A stretch of DNA of 64,000 nt from Bilabrum cf. latius (lineage: Eukaryota; Bigyra: Bicosoecida; Bigyra; Bicosoecida): the NCBI GenBank assembly GCA_965178125.1, contig OZ237736.1:992001-1056000 (forward strand), written 5' to 3'. Of the stretch, positions 24,042 through 34,787 are shown in pieces. The translations under genes were made by a program, and so were the position numbers. Below the pieces are notes generated by a model, which saw only the letters and a list, made by a program, of their open reading frames with translations, did no database searches and was not told where the DNA came from. Numbering within the stretch: position 1 is the stretch's first letter; every line of letters starts with the position of its first letter.

Positions 24042-27000
24042 TCACTGCTGGCTCAAAGAGCTGAGCAAGCCCCGCCAGACCCTTGCCTCCTCGTCCCAGA
24101 CACCCGTGCAGCACCTCAGGTACACCCGCCTCGTCCTGTGCACCTCGTGGTACACCACCGTGTCGGGAGCTGGGCTGCGCGCCTCCTCCTGGTCCGCGGC
24201 ACCAGGAGCAGACGATGCAGCAGCCGAGGCAGACCTAGCACCACCCTTGCGAGCAAGTGCTTCTGCTCGCTTCAGCTGCTCCAGCGCCGCCTCAACGCCA
24301 GCGGCGACGGCGGACGAGGGGTGCACTCGGGCTTGCACCCCGGACCTTCGAACGACGAACGAAACGCTTGACTGGGCCGTGGGCACAACCGCCGCTGCCG
24401 GCGTCTCTTCCCCCGCCCTGGCCCCACTGCTGCTCCTGCTGCTAGCACCCGCCGTCATCTGCTCCGATGCCTGCAGAGCGCCCTACCCCGCACCTTCCCT
24501 TCTCGCCTGTGTCAGGGGCGAGCCGGCCAGCAGCGCCATGCGCAGGAGCCCCACTGCAGTGCGATGCTTCTAGACATCGGCACTGCCATGGCCGACCGCA
24601 TCTGCTTGCTTGCCGGAGCTTCCAGCTGCTGCCGTGTCCTCTGCAGCAGCCGCCGCAGCCTCGAGCTCCCGTGCCCTCGCCAGACCCACAGAGACCAGCC
24701 TCACGTCAGGCACTGCCTGCCGTCCCCTTGCCCCTCCGCTCGCGCTCGGTTTGCTCCTGCTTGCACCGGGCTCGATGATTTGGCCGTCCTCGGCCACGAG
24801 GCCGGTGGGCAGCAGCCCCACGCTCTGCACAGCCGCCGCATCTCCGGCTCCGGCTGCCTGGGTGGCTGGTTCGGCTGCAGAGCTGGAAGCCTTCTCTACC
24901 GCAGCAACTCCTTCTGCGCCCGCGCCCGCGTCTGCACTCAACCCCGCAGCTCCCACCTCGACCGTGCCGATGCCAGCCTCCCTGCAGAGCCCAAGCACCT
25001 GCCCGAAGACCCGCTGCGCCGACCGCATCGCTCGGGCAGACAGCCCGTGACGGTCGCACCATCCGACCAGCTTGGTCCAAGCCGAGGAGCTCTGCGACGC
25101 GCCTTTCCTCGGAGACTTGGATCGCGCCCACTTGGCAATGCTGCCGCCATGCCCCTGCCCCTGCCCCTGCCCCTGCCCCTGCCCCTGCCCCTGCCCCTTC
25201 CCCTTGCCGCTGCCTTGTTTGCCGTCGTCAAAGGCGCTCTCACCCATGGCAGACCGAAGCGCCGCCATCTTGCGCCGCTTGTCCTTGGCCGACATCCCGC
25301 CGCCGCCGCTGCTGCTGCTGCTGCTGCTGCTGCTTGCAGCCTCCGAGCTCACCCCCTTACCCTTGCCCTTGGCGCCCCCACTCCGCCTGGACCTCGCGTC
25401 GGCCAGCAAGAACGCACCGAAGGCTCTCAGGTACGTGAGGTGGTCGCTCGACGGCACCCTGAACCCGGCCTGACGAGCCGCGATCGCCCTCGCCTGCCCG
25501 TCCGTGGCGGTGTCGAGCTACCGAAACACGGGAGTGTCAGCCGACAGAAGCGCCACGATCGCGGCACCCTCCGCCGTGGCACCGACGGCAGCGAATGTTA
25601 GCAGCATGGCGGATAAGGGCGGGTCCAGGGGCAGTCTGGCCATGAGCTGGCCCCTGGTGGACAAGCCGCCGAGCCAGGCGCTCGACCCAGCGCTTCCTGC
25701 CGCCGCACTGCTCGGCAATGCCAGCAGCGGGAGCAGCCGAGGGTGATACGATCCGCCGGCAGTCTGGCCGCTGCTGCCACCCGCCTCCCTTGCCGCGCCG
25801 CCGCCCTCGCGGATGGCACCCAGCCTGGACAGCTCCCAGAGCCCCTCGGCCACCGCATCCCTGGGCGGGGCCTCCACCCATGGGAAGGACAGCACGTGCG
25901 ACGCAGGCACGCCTGAGGCGATCAGCCGCAGCAGCAAGCCAGCCAGGGGTGCCCTCAGTGCCTCGCACGGCTAGAAGTCGGGCAGCATGGAGAAGCACTA
26001 CTCGGGGTACAGGCGCATGCACACCCCCGGGCCCGTCCTGCCTGCCCGGCCAGACCGCTGCCTGGCCTGTGCCTTGGACTCGGGTCTTGGCAGCAGCGAG
26101 GCCACCCCGGGCTGGGTGGGGTCCCTGTCCCTGAGCTTCGTGACACCCGCGTCGACCACCGCCCTCACGCCGTCGATGGTCACCGAGGTCTCCGCGATGG
26201 TGGTGGCGAGGACGACTTTGCGCACGGCGGCGAGCGAGCGGCCTGCCTCCTTCTCCAGCTGCGCAAGCGACTCGGCGTAGTCGCTCTAGGCCGGGCTCAG
26301 AGAGACACCCTCGGGGAGCTCTAGCAGCGGCTTGAAGGCGAGTAGCTGCTGTGAGGGCGGCAGGGCGGCGTATAGAGGCAGGGCCACGGGCAGCGGGCAG
26401 CCCACCGGGATGGACACTTCACTGTCGTCCCCATCCGCCACAGAATGCCCGTCGTCGGTGCCTCGACCGCGCTTGCGCTTGCTGCCAGCGGCCGCCTGTG
26501 GCCTCGCTCCGCCGTCTCCTGTGACTTGCCCTTGCCCACCCGTAGAATCGTCCTGCCACTCGCGCACCACCTGATCGGCCGCCTCCTCCAGGGCTGCCTT
26601 GGCCTCCCTGATCTCGTCCTGGCCGGGCAGGAACACCAGCAGAGACTGCCTGTCTCCAGCGGCAGATGCGGGGCCTGCGCCCGGCTAACCCGAGGACTCT
26701 GCCCTCCACATCTTGACGTGCATGGTGACGGCGGCCCGCACAGCTTCCCTCACGTAGTCCCTGCAGGGGTGCTCCAAGTACAGCACGCTCACGGGGTGCT
26801 GGCGCGAAGGCACTACGAGCAGGCTGGGGGCCGGCGGGTCGTCCTTGTCGTCCTCCCGGCTGTCACTCTTCCTTGCCAGACTCGCAGCACCCTTGCCGCC
26901 ATCTGCCTATGCCCCCGATACCTGGCCCTTGGGTCTCCTCAGCCGTGCACTGGCCTGCCGTGTGCTCGGCCACAAGGCAGCAGGCAGTGATATCGGCCCT

Positions 27001-28175
27001 AGGAAGCTGAGGAACACGTCGGCATCGAGGGTGGCGCTCATGATCACGACCCTCAGGGGTGGCAGCTGCCGCCAGACGTACCCTGCGGGCAGAGCGTCCC
27101 CTGCCCCGGGGCTGCGCCCCACGCAAAACGCAGCCCTGGCCTCTTCAAAGTCACACTGCTCCTGGGGGTTCCTGCGGGCGGCTCCCGCTGCCGGTGAGAC
27201 GGTGGCTGCTCTTTCGGGAGATGCCTTAGTTGCACGGACCTGGCTGCTGCTGCTGCTGCTGCTGCTGCTGCCCGCGGCATGCGCATCTTCTCTAGCGTGC
27301 GACCCTGGCCTCTCCCGCTCTGCCACCCAGGCCCCGCCTGCCGAGCATCGCTGCCTGGCTGCAAGCAGCAGCATGCCCAGCAGAACGTCGCTGGCCGCCG
27401 ACCTCTCGTGTGCCTCGTCCACCACCACCACGGAGTAACGGCGGAACAGGGCGTCCGACTGGGCCTCGCGCAGCAGCAGACCGTCCGTGCAGAAGCGCAC
27501 GCGAGTCTTGCCCGTGGTCCGGTCGTCAAACCGGACGGCGTGGCTCACGCACTCGTGGGGTGAAGTCGTCGGCACGTCGCCCCTGAACAGCCCGGCGCCT
27601 GCCTCAAGGGCCCGGGTCTTCGCGGCTGCCTTGTCGTGGCCGGGTGCAGAACTGGGACCGGGTGTCGCTGTGCCGCTGCCGCGCCGTTTCTTTCTCCAGT
27701 CCCTGGTCTTGGACACCTCCCAGCCCACGCGAGCTGCCACGGTGATGGCTGCCACGCGCCTGGGCTGCGTGACTGCGATCATCATCGGGCGCAGCTGCTA
27801 GCCCCGGGGTATTGCTTCGCCCACCGCAAGTTTCTCTGCGCGCCTTTCTGGGGCCCGGCCTGCCCATGCCCAGCCCTCGGTAGCGGCGCCGTCTTCCAGG
27901 AGGTACTGAGGCAGCTGAGTGCTCTTGCCGCTGCCCGTCTCGCCGGCTACGACCAGCGCTGCGTGCTATCGGATGGCTGTAACAATTGAGTGTCGACAAG
28001 ACGCTATTGGTAGCTGCTGCCTAGTCTGTGGTAGAGCAGGCATGTTCTCCCATGTTGTTGGCCTTCGGTCTGATTGTTCACTGGCTCCTTTCTTCGTGGA
28101 AGTTTTGGTTCTACCGCGACCGCGTCTTGAGTTTGTCGCTCCTTGTCTCTATTCGGATTTAGCTGACCGCTGCAT
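24042..28175 (-). CDS. DHX37: DEAH-box helicase DHX37/Dhr1-like
   Basis: Nucleolar RNA helicase that in yeast and humans releases U3 snoRNA during small-subunit maturation. The sequence is one intronless frame of 1,377 residues from the ATG at 28175 to a TGA at 24042. Motifs: Walker [28 protein letters not shown] box [13 protein letters not shown] in [32 protein letters not shown], and [12 protein letters not shown]. After these come the helicase-associated segments ([18 protein letters not shown]) and a C-terminal domain with [16 protein letters not shown], typical of DHX37. Ten in-frame TAGs, among them AIR-TAG-HAAL just before the P-loop and [20 protein letters not shown] after motif VI. 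There are low-complexity insertions (Gln-Gly hexanucleotide repeat, Ser runs, Ala-rich stretches), mainly in the C-terminal third. Confidence 0.93.
25146..25206 (-). repeat. hexanucleotide repeat encoding Gly-Gln
   Basis: About nine CCCCTG units on the plus strand (CAGGGG in the coding sense) inside DHX37. They encode alternating Gly-Gln, flanked by Gly-Lys units. All Gln codons in this run are CAG, not TAG. Confidence 0.9.
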
Positions 28176-28596
28176 GTTTGCCTGCTTGGGCTACACTTTT
28201 ACCGGGCGCGGCACAGCCTCGCCGGCGTCATCGCCAAGCCCGAGCATGCTGCTGCTGGCTCACTTGCGCGGTGCGAGCACACTGCGACGATGCAAATAAC
28301 TTAAGGATACATTTACTCACAGGTTGTTTGAAAGCGACAGGTACGCCTGGAAGTGATGCAGCCCGAAAAAGATGCCCTCACGTAAGTCTCAGAACTAGGA
28401 CTGCTGCGAGGACTACCGTTACCCCGCCAACGACAGACGCCAGCTGTTGCGTACGTTTAGCTTCCCACTCGCGACCCTTGACAAGACCGAGGGCAAACAT
28501 CGTCTCGTATGGGCCGCAGGCAGGGTTTCCCCAACAATCTTTTGTTGCGTGCGAATCCAACGAAACAATGTCAACTGCCAACAAGCACCAAGAAGC
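28176..28596. other. divergent promoter region, DHX37 and TMEM115-like
   Basis: Shared 5' region of a minus-strand and a plus-strand gene. A minus-strand frame (28378-28614) ends in a hydrophobic stretch, SVVGGVTVVLAAVLVL, that could be a membrane helix, but I cannot connect it to a family and it overlaps the first exon of the plus-strand gene. It is not called. Confidence 0.4.
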
Positions 28597-29917
28597 ATGG
28601 CAGCAAACAATCAAAGCAGCTCAGTGAGCCCGTAATGATCTTATTGTTATCATGTGACCCATCGACTCCGGCACAATCTCTGTTCTCGTCCTTCTAGCCA
28701 TTCTCTGCAGATCCCTTGGGTTACAGCTGGTATCGTGGCTGCCGCTGCAGCATGCTCGCTTGCTTCCATTCTGAGCCAAAGCGCCTTCGACGCACTTGTT
28801 CTTGTGCCATATAAGTGAGCCAGTGCAAGCTCTGGAAGCTGTGCTGCCCCCGTTCTTGCAGCCAGTTTACACGAGCAGCCCTGCCTTTTGGTCTTCTCTA
28901 TGCAAGCCGCAGGTCCTACGCAATCTGGACGTTAGCAACCAGCCAGTTTGTTGAAGCTAGTGCGCTGAAAGTAAGGGCGTCTTTCCGTTATTCTTGTTTT
29001 CGCGCTAGCTCGCGAACACGATCAACCGAGCTTGGCTGTCTCTCTACCAAACCCGCTCGCAGGTAGCTCTTTCGTTGCCAGTCTTATTTTTGCTCGGAAG
29101 GATAGCCGAGAAGCACCAAGGAATGCAGAATCTAGGGATCTTGCTCATGCAGAGCGTCGGGGTGTCGTCGATCGTAGCCGCTGCGATTGAGCTCGTCAAC
29201 TTCGGGATCACCCGAGATGTTGACAGCCTCTTCGTAGCAGTCCACGGTACTGCTGGCTTGTGTGCAGCGCTGTGTGTTGCGGCCTTCCAAGCTGAGCCCG
29301 AGGAAGTCGTGGGTGCCGGTATTCGCGTGAAAGACACACCCGTGCTCCTCCTGGTTGTGCTCGCTTTTGCCAGCCTCGCCGGCTTGTCTCGGGATTTGGC
29401 CTTCCTTCTCGTCGGATTTGCCTCGACGTGGTTTTACCTGAGGTACTTTGCACCCGCGGATGACGGCCGGTTCGGCGACCCCACCGATGCCTTTGCGTTC
29501 GAGAAGCTGTGGCCGGAGCCGGTGCGACCGGCCCTCCGAGCAGCTGCTCGGATGTGCGCGGGGGCGTGCATCCGACTGCCTTGCTTCCGAGGTCAGCCGC
29601 AGGCGCCCACCGCGGGGACTGGAGGTGCCCCGCACGGCGGAAACGCGACGGTGGGCGGCATGGACGGCCGGAGCGGCGGCACCGGGGGGGCGGCGGCTGA
29701 CCCAATGGACGATCCCGTGGCGCAGCGGCGCCGCGACGTGGCGATGAAGGCGCTGAATTAGAGGCTGGCAGATATCGAACAGCGGAGGAAGGCTAGGAAT
29801 CAGCAAGTGAAGAACGCGCTGACCATGGCGGACGGGAGGCGATAGGGTGGTACAGCTGCGGGCGGGGCAGGTGCTAGTCGGGCAGACGGCGGGGCTGGTG
29901 GTGGCAATGGGGTGTGA
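28597..29917 (+). CDS. TMEM115: TMEM115-like Golgi membrane protein
   Basis: Rhomboid-like pseudoprotease family member (DUF1751), linked in animals to Golgi-to-ER retrograde transport. Four exons: 28597-28623, 28711-28814, 28913-28970 and 29063-29917, all with GT-AG introns of 87-98 bases. The product starts MAANNQSSSIPWVTAG and has several hydrophobic helices. Family landmarks: YAIWTLATSQFVEAS, LFLLGRIAEKH, IRVKDTPVLLLVV, STWFYLRYFAP, DPTDAFAFEKLWPEPVRP, and the C-terminal AQRRRDVAMKALN-TAG-RLADIEQ. In the last motif animal proteins have ALNERL, and Gln fits. A second TAG lies in the Gly/Ala-rich tail before TGA. The short first exon was chosen because it restores frame and an ATG; it is the least certain part. 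Confidence 0.85.
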
Positions 29918-29971
29918 CGCTGATAGCAACCTTTATGTGCGCAGTAAATCGAATAAACAAAATTTGTATGT

Positions 29972-30636
29972 TCATATCCCTGTCACGTTGCTCGCGCTGT
30001 TCAGACTGTCGGCATGCTCGGCCCTCCTAGAGTCCGGTACCTCCCCCGAGCTGGCGCACATCATACACCCTCCCACTACCAATAGTATACCCAAAATAAG
30101 TCCTGTGATAAGTTGAAAGTACAGAAGTTAGCGCCCAATTTGCGAGATTGATTGTCGCCAGGACTTTAGGATCGACAACTTGAGTCTGCTCACGTAAGCT
30201 CCAGCCCTTGGATTCACCTAGTACCCGGCTTGCCACGGCCGTCACGACGAATGTCAGGCTGTTTACGATTGGCACTTGTAGTGAAAAAGCTGCGAGGGGC
30301 TGTATGTCGGGAAAACGCTGATTCGTCTCATGTCACAAGGATTGGAAGCCCTTCTCACATTCCGGTGCGGACCTCACTTTCCGATGCATACAAAGTCGTG
30401 TTCAGAACAGACCCCAGCTTATTAAATATAAGAGGCAAAATGAACCATACGTTGATTAATACTTGGATGCATTGTTCCATAGCAGCTTGCACACAAGATT
30501 TCGACCTGAGACTCTCGGCGGTTTGTGGCTTTGGCGGTTGCTTTCTCTTTGCTCCCATCGCCATCAGAGGGTTGCTAATACCCCAAAATAGTGCAACAAC
30601 AAGAAACTTTGAGAAACTGATGAGATTCAGTCCCAT
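29972..30636 (-). CDS. TMEM234: TMEM234-like small membrane protein
   Basis: Member of the TMEM234 (PF10639) family of small drug/metabolite-transporter-like proteins, of unknown biochemical role. Exons 30378-30636, 30194-30289 and 29972-30102 give 161 residues and a TGA stop. The sequence shows VALFWGISNPLMAMGAKR at the N-terminus, FILPLIFNKLGSVLNTTLYAS, SLQVPIVNSLTFVVTAVASRVLGE and LILGILLVVGGCMMCASSGE, matching the family helix by helix. The acceptor CCTCGCAG for exon 2 was preferred over a nearer CTACAAG because it restores the ETFSLQVPIVNS segment. Introns are 88 and 91 bases. No in-frame TAG. Confidence 0.85.
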
Positions 30637-30773
30637 CGCCCTTACGGTTGGGAAAACTGGCGATTTTTAAATATTAATTGTTATTCCGGATCGATGATGT
30701 AGCGAACCTTCACGAACTGCGATCCTCCGGCGAAATCGCTTCACTGTTGAATACGCACCGCAACAAAACTATC

Positions 30774-32162
30774 ATGTTCGGTTTGTTTGAGAGTAAAACA
30801 ACAATCCAACTCGTGAAGGAGTACGCGTAGGAGAACCCATGGATCGTTGTAGGGGGTTTGGTTGCCGTGCTCTTTTGCATCATCCTCGTCGCCTTGTGGC
30901 TGCGCGGTGGATACAACAAGTACCCCAACGCTGATATGTCTGGAAAGGTGAGATTTTGTATGTGACATGCTTGTGGATCGCGGCGCTCACGCCGTGTGGC
31001 GTTCATACGCTGATTCCGACTGTTCTGTCCAAGGTACGTGTCATCGGGAGCTCCTCATTGCTTCCATTATAGCACTCGTGCCGCATATTTTAAAGCGCAG
31101 ACAGTACTGATCACCGGTGCAAACACTGGCATCGGACTTGAGACAGCCAAAGAGCTTGCCAGTATGGGGGCTAAGGTAATATTGGGATGCCGAGACACGA
31201 ACAAGGCCAAAGCGGCAGTAAATGCCGTGATTGATCACGCCAGGACAAACGGTCGCAATACAAAGGAAGGGCAGAAAGACTCCATCCCGGGCGACGAGAT
31301 CGCAGTCTCCATGGAACTCGATCTCAGCTCGTACAACCAGGTTCGACGGTTCGCTCGCCAGTACAAAGACGAGATAGGGAAGCTGGATGTGCTCGTCTTG
31401 AACGCGGGCGTGATGCGCCTCTTCGGCTGCGAGCGACTGGAGGCCCCCATGCACCCCGGCCACGAGCTGCAATTTGCGACCAACCACTTGGGGCACTACC
31501 TGCTGACTGTGCTATTGTATCCTCTTCTATCCGCTGCCAAGAATGGGAGGGTCGTCGCGGTGTCTTCCGCCGCCGCCGAATTTTACGCGAGGAGCGGCAG
31601 GCGCATCCGCTTCGAGGACCCCCACTGGACGGAGGGGTTCGACTCGACGTCGGCCTACGGGCAGTCCAAGATGGCCAACGCGGTGTTCGCAAGGGAGCTG
31701 GCCATCCGAGGGAGGCACAAGGGGGTCACCGCCGCCTCGCTGCACCCGGGTGCGGTTGCAACCGAGCTGGGGCGGCACAGCGTGTGGTGGTTCGCCCCCA
31801 TCTTCAATTTCTTTCGCGCGTTCGCCTTCAAGACCGCGGTGCAGGGGGCGCAGACGTCCATCCAGCTGGCCGTGTGCCCCGAGCTCAACGACCCCAGCAG
31901 CGACCTCAACGGATAGTTTTTTGCGGACTGCGCCAAGAAAGATCTCTCCTGGGCGGATGATTTCAAGGATGACGCCGTAGGCAAGAAGCTGATGCGCCTG
32001 TCTGCGCAGCAGGTGAACCTGACCGCCGACGAGGCCAGAGAGTCTGAGCTGCCCGGCGCCGAGGAGGACCAGTCCAAGGCGAGGGGAGACTTCTTCGAGC
32101 TCGAGAAGACCATGGACGCATTCGTGAAGGAAAAGAAGGGCGACGGCAAGAAAAAGCAGTGA
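30774..32162 (+). CDS. membrane-anchored short-chain dehydrogenase (RDH/WWOX-like)
   Basis: NAD(P)-dependent short-chain dehydrogenase of the retinol dehydrogenase/protochlorophyllide-reductase-like group; substrate unknown. Two exons, 30774-30947 and 31101-32162, phase 0, giving 411 residues and TGA. The first exon encodes one N-terminal membrane helix (IVVGGLVAVLFCIILVAL), suggesting ER anchoring. The second has the cofactor site TVLITGANTGIG, NAG in LVLNAGVMRLF, the catalytic Ser in VVAVSSAAAEF and YGQSK for the Tyr-Lys pair, then a Lys-rich tail. In-frame TAGs occur before the membrane helix and in LNG-TAG-FFADC, where relatives have GKYF or GQYF. The last ~50 residues are charged and likely helical. 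Confidence 0.88.
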
Positions 32163-32263
32163 TTTGGTGTGAGCCTGTTTGCACATGCGGTATACGAGTC
32201 AAAATAACCCCCCAAAAAATCTCGACCAAATCAATCTACCACGAGCCATAGCTCCTCTGCTCC

Positions 32264-34570
32264 TCACAGCCCCTTCGCGATCTCGCGCTTAGACTTGAGC
32301 TCTCCGGGCACTGTCGCGGACTCTGGCCGGTCGCTCAGGGGACCTCCACGCACCTCCTCGAGGGCCGCTCGCAAGTCCCGAAGCGAGTCCTCGATGCAAT
32401 CCAAGAACTTGTCGTTGCCCAGGCCGTACGACGCCACGTGGAACTGCACGCCGCGCTCGTCGTTCCCGTACCCAATGCCGTAGCTCGTACGCGACACGGG
32501 CCCGAAGCCGCCGCCATCGAGGGCCGGCGAGCTCAGCGTGCTCGTGCTCATCCGAATGTCTCCCATCTTGGCGTAGGACGAGTCCTCGAAGATGGCGGGC
32601 ATGGGGATCCCCTGCAGCTCGGCGTGCTTGCGCAAGGCGAAGAGGTGCCTATCCACGCCCTTGCCCATGAGCGCCAGCCTGCTCGTCTTGGAGTGCGTCG
32701 CGACGGCGGCCTCCAGCGCTTCCACCCTCTCCTTGGCGCTCGTGCTCGCGTCACCGAAGCACCGCACCATGGCTGCGGCCTCGGGGGACGCGCTGCGGAT
32801 CGTCTCGGTCCTGCCGTGCTTAAACCCCGCCGTGGAGGCGGACTCGTAGGTGGAGGGGACGTACCCGTGGGCCTTGTAGTGGGCCAGCTGCAGCACCATC
32901 TGCATGATTCCGTCGGGCGACAGCTTGGCCTGCTTGATGTCCTCCTTGGTCAGTGAAGGCGTCCTGTACACGTCGATGTCGCACTCTCCCATGATCCTAT
33001 CGTGGTCCTTTTCGGCCTTGGCGATGGCACCCAGCACGTCCTGAGGGAGGCTGTCGAAGTCCACCCGGCGCACCACTTTGCCCAGGTCTGCGGGCACCTC
33101 GGACTTGGGCCTGGCGGGCTCCTTGGTGGTTGCATCGTGCACCTCGTTGAAGAAGTTCAGCACCGCCACGCCGTCGCCCCACGCGTGCTCCCAGGCGATC
33201 CCGGACCGCCCGTTCTCGCACACGATCAGGTTGAACGACTTGTCGAACCATCGGTTCCTTCCCTTGCCAGCCAGCATGCACTCGCTCAAATCCTCGTGGG
33301 TGTCAGGAGACGCATCGTCCAGGGATAGGGCGAAGAGGGCCCCATCGATCTCCTGAAGGCTCGCTCGAGCTGCAGGGTCCTTGTCCATCGAGGCCCTGGC
33401 GGCGCCCCACTCGTCACGATGCATTGTGGTCAGGGCCGCCACGGGCGGCCCGGGCTTTCTGGACGCAGCGTCTGCCTTGATCGCCCTGATCTGGGCCTCG
33501 ATGGCGGCGGCGGGCAGCGGCCGAAGGTTCTCAGGCTTGCCCGTGCCCCGCTCCGCGATGCCGAGCGCTCGGGCGGGGGTGTCCTCATTGGCTTTGGCAT
33601 CCTCGAACAACTGCAGCTTGTAGGCGTGCGTGCCCACGAACACGGCGGCGTACGCATCGTGCTCCACGGACCTCAGCTCGTCCCTGCCTTGCGCCACGGG
33701 GATGCGGGTGGAGCAGAAGAGGCGGTCGTACTGGGACATGTCGAGCGGGTAGGCGCCCGCGGCGTAGGCGGCGTAGTAAGAGACCTTGGTGGGGAGGGCA
33801 GCCGTGACATTCTCAAAGACAGGGTTCTTGGAGATCTCCGGCTTGGTGTGGAAGACGTCGGGAAGTAGCGTGCGGTTCTGGTACGAGACGTAGAACCGAG
33901 CAGCTGCTCGGCAAAGGTCTGCGGCTCGTACGGCCTGCTCGTTCTTGGCAGGATCCGCATGAAGCTTCCATGATAACTATGGAGTCAAGTTTAGCGGGAA
34001 AGCGTCTCGGTTGTCTAGATACATGTCGTACCAGAACCCTGCAATGTACGACGTCTCAGGATGCTCCTTGTCCCAGGCAAGTAGCGCTTCGTGCAGCTTC
34101 GGGCCTTCATTGGATGCAAATGAATCAACAGCTGCTTCCGTCTTCTCGTACTCGCTATCATCAACAATGGCCCGCACGAATTTCTTGTACCTGCGAAGGA
34201 GTTGGATCGCGCACGAAGTAGAAGATTGTCTCTTTTTTTTAAATAATTTTGTCCGTCGTTGGGCTCGGCCTCGATACGACAACAAGTTTACTTACTGCTT
34301 AAGCGTATCATCCAGTTCGGGGATAGGGAGCTTGGGCATGGAATCCTAGAAATGCAGAGTTGGGATCGTGGAGCGGTGCAGATGAGGGTCGGCCGCATCA
34401 GTCACAGCGCCGGACATGCCACCAAAGAATCGAGCCCGACCACCGGCTGATAGATAGACTTTCTTAGCAACAACGCCCTGCGAAAACTGACATGGGAGCT
34501 GCAATGATTCGCAGAACGAGATGTTCAGTACTCCGGCAAAAAGATGTTGCGGGCGCAGCATCGATCGCAT
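32264..34570 (-). CDS. CPT2: carnitine O-palmitoyltransferase 2
   Basis: Mitochondrial carnitine acyltransferase that regenerates acyl-CoA from acylcarnitine for beta-oxidation. Two exons, 34296-34570 and 32264-34190, join in phase 2 to give DTLKQYKKFV, 733 residues in all, with a TGA stop. The product aligns with animal CPT2 along its length: LHF-TAG-DSMPKLPIPELDDT, SYIAGFWYDMYL, YPLDMSQYDRLFCSTR, GRNRWFDKSFNLIVCENG, the catalytic His in EHAWGDGVAVLNFFNEV, TYESASTAGFKHGRTETIR and STSTLSSPAL. The TAG at 34346-34348 sits where human CPT2 has Gln (HYQDSLP). A second TAG follows LNLTP. The first ~45 residues are Arg/Phe-rich and would serve as a mitochondrial presequence. The start at 34570 is the most upstream in-frame Met; a TTCGCAG just downstream could mean an extra intron there. 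Confidence 0.95.
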
Positions 34571-34787
34571 GACTTGGCGAGCGAAGTCTGGTCCCGCTCA
34601 CACGAGAAGCTTGCATAATTCCGCGCATAATCCTTGCAGAGGCTCGCTGCATTCTCGGTTATACCGTTTCTTATGGAAGGTTGCCGTTCCGTTGCTGGCG
34701 GCGTGAGATGATGAGTGCCACAGTGCCACAGTGCGGTTATCAGGTGATTGCGAGTGTGTACTGATCCGTGGTTGAAATACGCGATGT

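Noticed and set aside
24564-25601. 345-codon plus-strand ORF with Pro/Leu repeats
   Set aside because: It is antisense to DHX37; the Pro-Leu runs are the complement of the Gly-Gln repeat.
28378-28614. Minus-strand ORF ending in a hydrophobic helix (possible tail-anchored protein)
   Set aside because: No family match, it overlaps the first exon of the TMEM115-like gene, and possible splicing into the DHX37 leader could not be supported.
30279-30373. Alternative acceptor CTACAAG for TMEM234-like exon 2
   Set aside because: It keeps frame but deletes the conserved segment before VPIVNSLTF; the CCTCGCAG acceptor restores it.
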